Assembly: GCA_026421245.1 (NCBI GenBank)
Contig: JAPKDJ010000002.1
Location: forward strand, 101,940-165,939
Direction: 5' to 3'
Origin: Akkermansiaceae bacterium
GTDB lineage: Bacteria; Verrucomicrobiota; Verrucomicrobiia; Verrucomicrobiales; Akkermansiaceae
DNA: 64,000 bases
Below, piece after piece: positions 17,802 through 25,650 of this stretch (positions are counted from its first letter, which is position 1; every line of letters begins with the position of its first letter). Under the pieces are notes generated by a model that ran no database searches, was not told where the DNA came from, and saw nothing but the letters and a program-made list of their open reading frames with translations. Made by a program: the position numbers and the translations under genes.

Positions 17802-19823
17802 GTGTTTCGGAACCTGCTCTTTCCAGCCCTCGCCAGCCTCGCTTTCGTGTCATGCGAGAATCGATCCGACGTCGAGATCGCCAATGAGGAAAACATTCTC
17901 ATCATCGGTAACAGCAACGAGCCCAAAGGACTCGATCCGCACCTCGTCTCGGGAGTCCTAGAGTCCAACATCATCCGCGCTCTTTTCGAAGGCCTCTGTG
18001 TCGAAGACCCGGCAAAGGACAGCACCTCACTACCGGGCGCTGCCCTGACCTGGGCCCCTTCCGATGACTTTACAGAGTGGATTTTCAACCTCAATCCCGA
18101 AGCCAAATGGTCCGACGGCGTACCTGTCACGGCCGTCGATTTTGTCTTCTCCTACAAGCGCCTCCTCTCACCGGACCCCAATTGGCCCGCTGAATATTCC
18201 GAAATGCTCTACTTCCTCAAAAACGGAGAAGCCTACAACCGCAGCCACTTCGGCCATATCCTCTGCGGAAATGACCCGGACTTCCCTCTCGACTGGGAGA
18301 CTCTCAAAAAAGCGAACTTCGAAGGTGAACGCAGCCTCAAACTCGAGAACTTTGTCGGCAAGAAATTCTCCGACTTGAAGGAAATCGACCTGAAAAAGCT
18401 GAAACCCTATCTCAAGGAAGACGAAACCATCGATCTCGCGAAGATCACCGCCGAGAAAGTTGATCTGAAAAACCTCTCTGAGACCGAGAAACGTATCTTC
18501 TGCAACGCCAAGGGAATCGACAAACTGAGCAAGGAGCAACTTCAGTCCCTCAAATCCGACTCCAGCCTCGTGACGTGGACCGACGTTGTCCCTGAGGAGG
18601 TCCGCCAGATTGTTCTCGACCGCCTCATCGCTCATCACGAAGCCGGCAAACCCAATCTTTGGGAAGAAGCCCAGGTCGGCGTGACCGCAGTCGATGATTT
18701 CACTCTCAAGATCACCCTCCGTGGGCCGGTCCCGTTTCTGCCCGAAATCACCAAGCACTACACTTGGTATCCCGTTCCAAAACACATCGTTCTTCGATAC
18801 GGAAAAATCAACACCGCCTTCTCCTCGCAATGGACCCGCCCGGGCAACCTCGTCTCGAACGGCCCCTTCAAGCTTAAGACCTGGCGTACCAACCACTTTC
18901 TCGAGGTCGAGAAAAACCCCCACTATTGGGACAGGGATCAGGTGGACTTAAATGGCATCCGCTACCTTCCCATCAAGAATTACTATACCGAAACCCGCAT
19001 GTTTGGGGACGGACAACTTCATATGACCTATACCGTGCCCTCGGAGCTCATCCCGATGGCCAAGAAAAAATACCCCGACCAACTCCGCCAGGAACCTTAC
19101 GTGGGCGTCCGATTTATTCGAGTCAACACCCGCAAGGAACCACTCAACAACCCCAATTTCCGCCGCGCTCTTGCGACTTCCATCGATCAAAAAGCAATCT
19201 GCGAAAAAATCCTTCTCGGTGGCCAAAAACCCGCTTCCGGAATCGTCCCGCCCTTCGGCGAATACAAGGTCCCCGGGCTCATCCAGTTCGACCCCGAGAA
19301 AGCCCGAGCCCTCCTCAAAGAGTCCGGTTACTCGACCGACTCCAAGTTCTCGGAAATCAAACTTCTCACAACCAATTCAGAATCCGGTCTTCGCGAAGCG
19401 GAAGCCCTGCAAGAAATGTGGAAACAACAGCTGGGCATCAAGGTTCGCATCGTCCAACGGGAATGGACGACCTACCTCCAAAAACAATACGATGCCGACT
19501 ACGACCTCTGCGTGGCAGGCTGGATCGGCGATTACCTAGACCCGACAACCTTCCTCGAAATGTGGGTGGCGGACGGCGGAAACAACAACACCGGATGGGG
19601 ATCAAAAGAGTTTGAGAACCTTCTCACCAAAGCGGAAAACACGGCTGACGTTGCCGCCCGCATGGACGTCCTTTCACAGGCGGAAAAAACGATTCTCGCG
19701 GACACTCCCGTCCTCCCCATTTACTGGTACACCACCAATTACCTGATCCGCCCCGAGGTCAAAAACTGGAATCCCCTTCTCCTCAACAATCATCCGTTCA
19801 AATTCGTTAAAATCGAAAAATAA
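17802..19823 (+). CDS. Family 5 oligopeptide-binding lipoprotein (OppA type)
   Basis: The 673-residue product starts at a GTG at 17802 with AAGG a few bases upstream; this start gives a standard lipoprotein signal (MFRNLLFPALASLAFVSC). The frame is open back to a TTG at 17733. The mature part shows SBP_bac_5 features: LDPHLVSGVLESNIIRALFEGL, W-S-D-G-V-P-V-T-A-x-D-F-V-F-S, and a C-terminal half typical of OppA. Residues of about 155-285 form an insertion relative to E. coli OppA that is rich in K, E and L. It is the first gene of a three-gene operon with two permeases but no ATPase. Confidence 0.92.
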   Translation: MFRNLLFPALASLAFVSCENRSDVEIANEENILIIGNSNEPKGLDPHLVSGVLESNIIRALFEGLCVEDPAKDSTSLPGAALTWAPSDDFTEWIFNLNPEAKWSDGVPVTAVDFVFSYKRLLSPDPNWPAEYSEMLYFLKNGEAYNRSHFGHILCGNDPDFPLDWETLKKANFEGERSLKLENFVGKKFSDLKEIDLKKLKPYLKEDETIDLAKITAEKVDLKNLSETEKRIFCNAKGIDKLSKEQLQSLKSDSSLVTWTDVVPEEVRQIVLDRLIAHHEAGKPNLWEEAQVGVTAVDDFTLKITLRGPVPFLPEITKHYTWYPVPKHIVLRYGKINTAFSSQWTRPGNLVSNGPFKLKTWRTNHFLEVEKNPHYWDRDQVDLNGIRYLPIKNYYTETRMFGDGQLHMTYTVPSELIPMAKKKYPDQLRQEPYVGVRFIRVNTRKEPLNNPNFRRALATSIDQKAICEKILLGGQKPASGIVPPFGEYKVPGLIQFDPEKARALLKESGYSTDSKFSEIKLLTTNSESGLREAEALQEMWKQQLGIKVRIVQREWTTYLQKQYDADYDLCVAGWIGDYLDPTTFLEMWVADGGNNNTGWGSKEFENLLTKAENTADVAARMDVLSQAEKTILADTPVLPIYWYTTNYLIRPEVKNWNPLLLNNHPFKFVKIEK

Positions 19824-19835
19824 GTCCGACTCCCG

Positions 19836-20756
19836 ATGCTCAAAATCATCCTTTCCCGTGTGATCCAGACCATTGTCGTGGTCTTTGTCCTCGTCACCTT
19901 CGTCTTCTTCGCCGTTCGCGCCATTCCCGGCAATCCCTTCGCCAGTGACAAGGCAACTTCAGCTGAAGAAGAAGCCGCCCTCAAGGCCTACTACGGACTC
20001 GATAAGCCGCTGCCCGTCCAGTATGTCAACTACTGGAAAAATATCCTGGTCGATGGTGACTTTGGCGACTCGCTGGCGATGAAAGGCCGGAAGGTCTCCA
20101 CGTTGATTTCCGAGTCCTTCCCGGTCTCATTAAAACTTGGCGTGATCTCTCTTATCCTCGGGATGTTGATCGGAATCCCACTGGGAATCGTGGCCGCCCT
20201 CTTCCACAACCGATGGCAGGACTATCTCGCCATGGTAGTCGCGATGGCGGGAATTTGCGTTGTCGCCTTTGTCCTCGGCCCCATTTTCCAAATCTCCATC
20301 GCCGCGCCCCTCGACTGGTTCAATGTCGCAGGCTGGAGCCGCACCAGCGACATTATCCTCCCCTCCATAACTTTGTGCTTCGGAGTCGCGGCCTACCTCG
20401 CCCGACTCACCCGGGGAGGCATGCTTGATGTCCTCTCACAGGATTACATCCGAACCGCACACGCAAAAGGAGTCCCCACTCTCCAAATCATCGTGAAACA
20501 CGCCATACGGCCGGCCCTCATGCCCGCCGTCACCTTTCTGGGCCCTGCCTTTGCGGCCATTATCACCGGCTCGTTTGTTGTCGAAACCATCTTTCTGGTT
20601 CCCGGGATGGGCCAATACTTCGTCCTCGGGATCCAGTCGAAGGACTACAATCTCGTCCTCGGACTTGTTCTTTTTTACGGCATCCTCATGGGCATCGCCA
20701 ACCTGCTCTCGGATATCGCCCTCATCTTCATGGACCCCAAACTTCGCACCGCATAA
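19836..20756 (+). CDS. Oligopeptide ABC transporter permease (OppB type)
   Basis: The 306-residue product is a six-helix inner-membrane permease. The N-terminal helix IVVVFVLVTFVFFAVRAIPG and the EAA loop (YIRTAHAKGVPTLQIIVKHAIRPALMP region) are typical of the OppB/DppB family, as is the length. It starts 13 bp after the binding-protein stop and is followed 6 bp later by the OppC-type gene. Confidence 0.95.
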   Translation: MLKIILSRVIQTIVVVFVLVTFVFFAVRAIPGNPFASDKATSAEEEAALKAYYGLDKPLPVQYVNYWKNILVDGDFGDSLAMKGRKVSTLISESFPVSLKLGVISLILGMLIGIPLGIVAALFHNRWQDYLAMVVAMAGICVVAFVLGPIFQISIAAPLDWFNVAGWSRTSDIILPSITLCFGVAAYLARLTRGGMLDVLSQDYIRTAHAKGVPTLQIIVKHAIRPALMPAVTFLGPAFAAIITGSFVVETIFLVPGMGQYFVLGIQSKDYNLVLGLVLFYGILMGIANLLSDIALIFMDPKLRTA

Positions 20757-20762
20757 GACACC

Positions 20763-21740
20763 ATGAGTTCCTCTGCAACTGTTCAGAACAGCGAACCGGC
20801 AGCGATCGAAAAAGGTTCCAGCCTTTGGACCGACGCCTTTGTTCGCCTTAAGAAAAACAAACTCGCCGTGCTGGGCGGGATCATTGTCATCGTGATCCTA
20901 TTCCTCTGCTTCATCGTCGCTCCCATCATGTCGATGGCCGGAATGAAGGCCAATGATCAGGACCTCGCCAACCGCTTTGCCGGAATTGGCGAAAAGGGCG
21001 TCCTTGGCACCGACCAACTGGGCCGCGATCTTTTCATGAGGGTTCTTGAAGGAGGTCAAATCTCCCTTCTCGTCGCCTTTCTCGCCACTATGATGACCGT
21101 CACCATCGGCGTCATCTACGGCGGAGTCGCAGGTTACATCGGCGGCAGGATCGGCAACATTATGATGCGAATCGTCGATGGCCTCCTCGCCATGCCTTTC
21201 CTGATCATCGTGATCCTCTTCCGCGAGATCATCACCGGACGAATCGATATCGTGGCCCGCTTTCTCGTCAACGAATGGAGCTGGGACAACGACACCGTGA
21301 CGCGCTTCGCCAACCTCATTCCGCTCACCATCGCCATTGCCGGATTTGGCTGGCTCTCGATGGCCCGGATTGTGAGATCATCTGCGGCTTCTCTCTCAAA
21401 GCAGGAGTTTGTGGAAGCCGCCCGTTCGCTGGGCCTCAGTCATCGACGCATCCTCTTCCGCCACATGCTCCCTAATATGCTCGGCCCGGTCATCATCTAT
21501 GCCACCCTGACCATCCCCAGTTTCATTCTCTACGAAGCGACTCTTAGTTTCATCGGACTTGGTATCGAGCCACCGAACTCATCGTGGGGCAAACTCATCA
21601 TGGAAGGAGCCAATTTCCTCGAAACAAATGTCATCGTCCTCGCCATCCCGGCAGTGATGTTCTCGCTCACCCTCTTCGCCTTTAACTTCCTCGGCGACGG
21701 CCTTCGGGATGCCCTGGATCCCAAAGCATCAAAGGACTAA
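20763..21740 (+). CDS. Oligopeptide ABC transporter permease (OppC type)
   Basis: The 325-residue product has a cytoplasmic N-terminus (about 35 residues), the family motif LGTDQLGRDLFMRVLEGG, and the EAA loop FVEAARSLGLSHRRILFRHM with the following LPN. It ends this operon. ATP-hydrolysing partners are not encoded on this strand; the OppD/OppF pair of the divergent operon is the nearest candidate. Confidence 0.95.
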   Translation: MSSSATVQNSEPAAIEKGSSLWTDAFVRLKKNKLAVLGGIIVIVILFLCFIVAPIMSMAGMKANDQDLANRFAGIGEKGVLGTDQLGRDLFMRVLEGGQISLLVAFLATMMTVTIGVIYGGVAGYIGGRIGNIMMRIVDGLLAMPFLIIVILFREIITGRIDIVARFLVNEWSWDNDTVTRFANLIPLTIAIAGFGWLSMARIVRSSAASLSKQEFVEAARSLGLSHRRILFRHMLPNMLGPVIIYATLTIPSFILYEATLSFIGLGIEPPNSSWGKLIMEGANFLETNVIVLAIPAVMFSLTLFAFNFLGDGLRDALDPKASKD

Positions 21741-21775
21741 GCACGAAAGGGAGCCTTTCCCGTCAAACAAAAAAT

Positions 21776-21798
21776 CCGCCTCGACCGAATCGAGGCGG
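21776..21798 (-). terminator. Intrinsic terminator reading on the minus strand
   Basis: CCGCCTCGA and TCGAGGCGG form a 9-bp perfect stem with a five-base loop. On the minus strand it is followed by ATTTTTTG, so it ends leftward transcription, probably of the decayed PEP-CTERM gene just upstream of it. Confidence 0.8.
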
Positions 21799-21826
21799 TT
21801 GGAAATCTGGATTGCAGTCCGAGGAC

Positions 21827-21999
21827 CTATTGCTTGCGGCGAGCAAGTGCACAAAACCCGACAAGAAGAAGCCGCACCGAGCTTCAAGGCTCTGGAAGAT
21901 TGAAGCCAATACAAACGGTGAAACTTCTAAGAGGTCGGCTGCCCTTGGCAGGGCCGCGGCGAATCCGCCCAGAACGTTCTCAAGATCACCGACACTCAT
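21827..21999 (-). pseudogene. Remnant of a PEP-CTERM (exosortase-sorted) protein, C-terminal end
   Basis: Reading leftward, the frame ending with the stop at 21827-21829 gives N-L-P-E-P, a TGA stop, then a hydrophobic stretch (SSVRLLLVGFCALA) and a basic tail R-R-K-Q. This is the order of a PEP-CTERM signal (PEP, membrane helix, Arg/Lys cluster, end). The TGA sits where Ser or Thr is expected. Upstream residues are open only in a different frame (from an ATG at 21999), so there is at least one frameshift as well. A terminator follows directly. The upstream part of the gene is not recognisable. Confidence 0.5.
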
Positions 22000-22178
22000 G
22001 GAGCGTCCCCTTGACTGTCCCGTAATCTTCAGGTGGCTTCAATATCCTCCCTCATTTCTTGTGGCACTGTATCATCAGATCTCCAAGGCCCGTCATTTCG
22101 CCAAAGCTAATCCTCAAAAGCCACCTGCTCTTCCTTGCCCATCCAGTCACTCGATTCGGCCTCCATCACTCTTTCTTT

Positions 22179-22529
22179 TTAACTGTTTCGAATTTCTGCC
22201 ACCGCCTCTTGCATCTCGTCGTAATAGCTCTTCATTGCCTTTGCCCGCGCCAGTCCTGCCGCAGTGAGTCGATAATATTTCCGTGCCGGACCGCTTTCAC
22301 TCTCTACCAAGTGCGATTGCAAAAGCCCCTGCTTCCTCATCCGCGATAGCAGTGGATAGATACTCCCCTCCGACACATCCAGTCCTTTGACCTTCACCAA
22401 TCGTCGCGCGAGATTATACCCATAGGTTCCATGTTCATCCGCCTCAAACTCCATCGCCGACAACACGCAAAACTCCAGAACCCCCTTCCGAAGCTGCACC
22501 GTCCAATTGTCAAATAACGCCTCCATCAC
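22179..22529 (-). CDS. PadR family transcriptional regulator
   Basis: The 116-residue product is a PadR-type winged helix: an N-terminal LRKGVLEFCVLSAM helix, GTYGYNLARRL, the recognition region VSEGSIYPLLSRMRKQG, and a wing ending in GPARKYYRLTAAG. Such regulators usually repress their own gene and a nearby target. Here an inverted repeat CCTTG-TATAG-CAAGG lies 22 bp upstream of its start. No DUF1700-type partner is next to it. The divergent neighbour is a MoxR ATPase gene 102 bp away, which may share the control region. Start could be either of the first two Met codons. Confidence 0.9.
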   Translation of the reverse strand: MMEALFDNWTVQLRKGVLEFCVLSAMEFEADEHGTYGYNLARRLVKVKGLDVSEGSIYPLLSRMRKQGLLQSHLVESESGPARKYYRLTAAGLARAKAMKSYYDEMQEAVAEIRNS

Positions 22530-22551
22530 TAAAAATAACTATTACCAGCTA

Positions 22552-22566
22552 CCTTGTATAGCAAGG
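22552..22566. promoter_or_regulatory. Inverted repeat, possible PadR operator
   Basis: CCTTGTATAGCAAGG is a perfect 5-bp inverted repeat with a 5-bp spacer, between the divergent padR-like and moxR-like genes. Position and symmetry suit a dimeric PadR protein; binding is inferred. Confidence 0.45.
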
Positions 22567-22631
22567 CACTAATATTCGATCTCCGCTTTTTCTTTCTCAA
22601 CCACCCTCGAATTTGTCAAAGTCCTCTGCAG

Positions 22632-23615
22632 ATGGATCCGCAGGAACTTCAAAAACAAATCTCTGACTCCAGCGCGTGGGTTGGAGCCATTCGTAACGAA
22701 ATGGGCCAAGTCCTTGTCGGACAAGAAAATCTTGTCAACAAGCTCCTCATCGGCCTTCTCAGTCACGGCCACATTCTTCTTGAAGGCGTCCCGGGCCTTG
22801 CCAAAACCTTAGCCGTCAAGGCCCTTGCGGGATCGTTGCAAGCCAAGTTTTCCCGAATTCAATTCACCCCGGATCTTCTCCCCGCCGACCTCCTCGGCAC
22901 CATGATCTATCATCCCGATCAGAAAACATTTACTCCCAAGCTCGGTCCCATCTTCGCCAACCTCATCCTGGCCGACGAAGTCAACCGCGCACCCGCAAAG
23001 GTTCAATCCGCTCTACTCGAGGCGATGCAGGAACGCCAGGTCACCATTGGAGATCAAACCCATGCTCTTCCCCACCCCTTTCTTGTCCTTGCCACCCAAA
23101 ACCCCATCGATCAGGAAGGAACTTATTCTCTCCCGGAAGCCCAGCTCGACCGCTTCCTTTTAAAAGTCACCGTCGATTATCCCAGCCGCGAAGAGGAACT
23201 CGATATCCTTGACCGAATGTCTTCCTCCAACGCCAACGAAGCCACCACCCCGGTCACCACCCCCGAAGCCATCTCAGCCAGCCGCGAACTCGTTGACCAA
23301 ATCTACATCGACTCCGCTGTTCGTGGCTACATCGTCGATCTCGTTCAAGCCACCCGCACCCCGGGCAACTACGAAGGATCTCTGAAAAACCTCATCATGG
23401 CCGGCGCTTCACCACGCGCTTCCATCAACTTCGCGCGCGCCTCCCGCGCCCGGGCTTTTCTTCAAGGCCGAGCCTTCGTCACTCCAGCCGACGTTAAGGA
23501 ACTCGCCCCCGAGATCCTCCGCCACCGCATCATCCTCTCCTACGAGGCGGAAGCGGAAAACGTCACCACTGATCAAATCATCGAACGCCTCATGGGCCGT
23601 GTGCCCGTCCCTTGA
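22632..23615 (+). CDS. MoxR family AAA+ ATPase
   Basis: The 327-residue product has a Walker A-like GVPGLAKT, Walker B LILADEVNRAPAKVQ, sensor region LATQNPIDQEGTY and the lid domain typical of MoxR chaperone-like ATPases. These usually act with DUF58 and VWA-domain proteins in maturing complexes or envelope stress; neither partner is adjacent here, which is unusual. ATG 22632 was chosen because homology begins at MDPQEL; the frame is open to 22554 across the presumed control region. It is followed by a non-coding stretch and convergent genes. Confidence 0.93.
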   Translation: MDPQELQKQISDSSAWVGAIRNEMGQVLVGQENLVNKLLIGLLSHGHILLEGVPGLAKTLAVKALAGSLQAKFSRIQFTPDLLPADLLGTMIYHPDQKTFTPKLGPIFANLILADEVNRAPAKVQSALLEAMQERQVTIGDQTHALPHPFLVLATQNPIDQEGTYSLPEAQLDRFLLKVTVDYPSREEELDILDRMSSSNANEATTPVTTPEAISASRELVDQIYIDSAVRGYIVDLVQATRTPGNYEGSLKNLIMAGASPRASINFARASRARAFLQGRAFVTPADVKELAPEILRHRIILSYEAEAENVTTDQIIERLMGRVPVP

Positions 23616-23627
23616 AAACTTGACGTC

Positions 23628-23952
23628 TTAAGGAATCAGGTCAGTCTCACTGGATCGTTTTTCAAACAAGTCACGCGAAATACAACTGATAATGATGCTC
23701 AAAAAACACGTTCCTCTCCTCCCTCTCGGCTGCGCCTTTTCCGGGGAGGCCGCCATTGATGATGACACTTCCATTCTAATGGCTCCAACCCTGCGGGCAT
23801 GAGCCTGCTTGACGACATCTCGTTTGCGGTGGGTGCCAGCATTGTATTCCCAAATGTCGATGCCGACGGCTTGGCCTTTGACCGGACCGGATGGGGCGCC
23901 CCTGTGAGCGACAGCAATGACGCCATTGGTGCCGAATTCGACTCTGGGGAAG
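23628..23952 (-). pseudogene. Possible remnant of a SAM-dependent methyltransferase
   Basis: A leftward frame of about 100 codons, overlapping the 3' end of the permease gene, includes VIAVAHRGAPSGPVKGQAVG followed by IDIWEYNAG and ARRVGAIRMEV. These resemble the class I methyltransferase pattern of a glycine-rich loop, an acidic IDIW strand end and a downstream R-V/I-E-V strand, but the catalytic surroundings are missing. It may be a decayed gene end or chance. Confidence 0.25.
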
Positions 23953-25650
23953 TCACATCCGGAAAAGCCCTCCCTTTTTCCCGCCAAGAATCACCGCTCC
24001 GATGATAGAAATCCCCAGGAAAACCATCGCCCATACTCCGAGAGCGGAAGCGAGCTCGTAGCCGTTACCGAGCATTCCGATGAGAGAATAGATCGCCTTC
24101 GTAATTGGAAAATGCTCGGACTGTTGGGCCAAAATCAAACTATCGCTCACCTCCAACATGGCGAAGGCGAAGGCGAGAATCCCCCCCGCAATCAAGTTGG
24201 GTCCCAACAAAGGAAGAGAGACTCTTCTCAGGGTCCGGGCAGGTGTCGCTCCCAAGGAACGGGCAGCCTCTTCCAAAGCCAAATTGCTCTGTTGAAGCCC
24301 GGCCACTGCGGAACGCACCACGTAGGGCAATCTCCTCACCGCATAAGCCACCACAAGCAGCCAAGTTGGATCCTCTTTGGCGCCTTGAACCAGGAACCGA
24401 AAGGCTTCTCCATCCTGAGAGAGCGCAAGATACCCGAATGCCATCACTAATCCCGGAACTGCCAGTGGAAGCATGACCAGGGCATCAAGAAACGCCCTAC
24501 CTCGAATTGTACTTCGCACAATGACCCAGGCAATCGCGATTCCAAGAATGAGATCCACCAGAGTTGCCATCGAGGCATAAAACAGGCTGTTTTGGATCGA
24601 GGGAACCACCAGAGGATGGCTCAGAGCTTCCTGATAATGGGCTGTTGTCCAAGCCTCCGGCAAAATGCTGGCATACCAATCCTGAGCCAGAGAAAGCACG
24701 ACCACACCCGCATGGGGAAGAGATGCGATAAAAAAGACCCCCAGGAAAAACAAGGTGCACAACCACGCCTTCCCCCCCTTGGGTCGCACTTCAACATTCT
24801 TCCCCTTCGGTCGCGGCGCTGTCCCCAGTTTGGAGCGGCCCAAAACCGCTTTTGAAGCCATAAAGACAAGCGTGGAGACAACCAGCATGATCGCCACCAA
24901 GGCAAACGGGAAGGGATTCGACCCAAGATCCTTAATCCCATCATAAACCTGTACCGGTGCCACCCGTGTGTAGTCAAAGACCAATGGCACCCCAAGTTCA
25001 GTGAAGGACCAGATGAAAACAATGGCTCCGCCGGCAAAGATTCCGGGCGTCGTCAAAGGAAACGTAATCCGCATGAGACGTCGCCACGGCGGGCACCCCA
25101 AATTCTGGGCCGCCTGCTCCATCGCCGGATCAATATTCGACAAGGAGGCTGCGATGTTCATGTAAAGGATTGGGTAAAGATGCAGGGCATTCATGATGAC
25201 CACTCCCCAAAACCTCCCGTCCCCCAACCAATCAACCGGCAGCGCCGGATCCATAAGCCCCACCTTTGCAAGACAAGCATTGAGCGCCCCATTGATACCC
25301 AGAATCTGCTTCACCCCTACCGCACCCACAAATGGCGGTAATACCAGCGGAATTAAAATGAGTGCCGAGAGCGACTTCTTGAATGGAAAAAGATACCGGT
25401 GCCCGATCAAAGCGAGAGGAAAGGAAATGACCAGAGAGACAACGGTGCTCGAAACCCCCAACGCGAAGGCATTCCAAAGGCCTTCGGTATAAACCGGATT
25501 CTTGAAAACCTCGATCACGAAGGAAAAGGTCAGCCCTTTTCCCTCTTCGTAAAATGCCTCCTTCAAGACCATCACAGCCGGATAGATAAAGAAAACAGCA
25601 AAGAAGAGCGTCACTGCTGCAGTCAGACTATAAGCGGCTTTGCGACTCAT
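23953..25650 (-). CDS. Fe(III)-type ABC transporter permease (two fused MetI domains)
   Basis: The 565-residue product has two successive permease domains. The first EAA-like loop is AAQNLGCPPWRRLMRITFPLTTPG (about residues 185-208) and the second is AARSLGATPARTLRRVSLPLLGPN (about 485-510), as in FbpB/SfuB-type iron permeases. About 12 hydrophobic helices are visible. It overlaps the binding-protein gene by 4 bp and is the last gene of the operon. Confidence 0.92.
   Translation of the reverse strand: MSRKAAYSLTAAVTLFFAVFFIYPAVMVLKEAFYEEGKGLTFSFVIEVFKNPVYTEGLWNAFALGVSSTVVSLVISFPLALIGHRYLFPFKKSLSALILIPLVLPPFVGAVGVKQILGINGALNACLAKVGLMDPALPVDWLGDGRFWGVVIMNALHLYPILYMNIAASLSNIDPAMEQAAQNLGCPPWRRLMRITFPLTTPGIFAGGAIVFIWSFTELGVPLVFDYTRVAPVQVYDGIKDLGSNPFPFALVAIMLVVSTLVFMASKAVLGRSKLGTAPRPKGKNVEVRPKGGKAWLCTLFFLGVFFIASLPHAGVVVLSLAQDWYASILPEAWTTAHYQEALSHPLVVPSIQNSLFYASMATLVDLILGIAIAWVIVRSTIRGRAFLDALVMLPLAVPGLVMAFGYLALSQDGEAFRFLVQGAKEDPTWLLVVAYAVRRLPYVVRSAVAGLQQSNLALEEAARSLGATPARTLRRVSLPLLGPNLIAGGILAFAFAMLEVSDSLILAQQSEHFPITKAIYSLIGMLGNGYELASALGVWAMVFLGISIIGAVILGGKKGGLFRM

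Noticed and set aside
18168..18923. Leftward open frame (251 codons) antisense to the OppA-type gene
   Set aside because: The OppA-type protein explains the sequence, and the antisense product is Val/Gly/Asp-rich without motifs.
21751..21765. GAAAGG-GAG-CCTTTC hairpin after the OppC-type stop as a plus-strand terminator
   Set aside because: The stem is only 6 bp and no T-tract follows.
21884..21886. TGA inside the PEP-CTERM signal as a recoded codon
   Set aside because: An additional frameshift upstream shows that the gene is broken.
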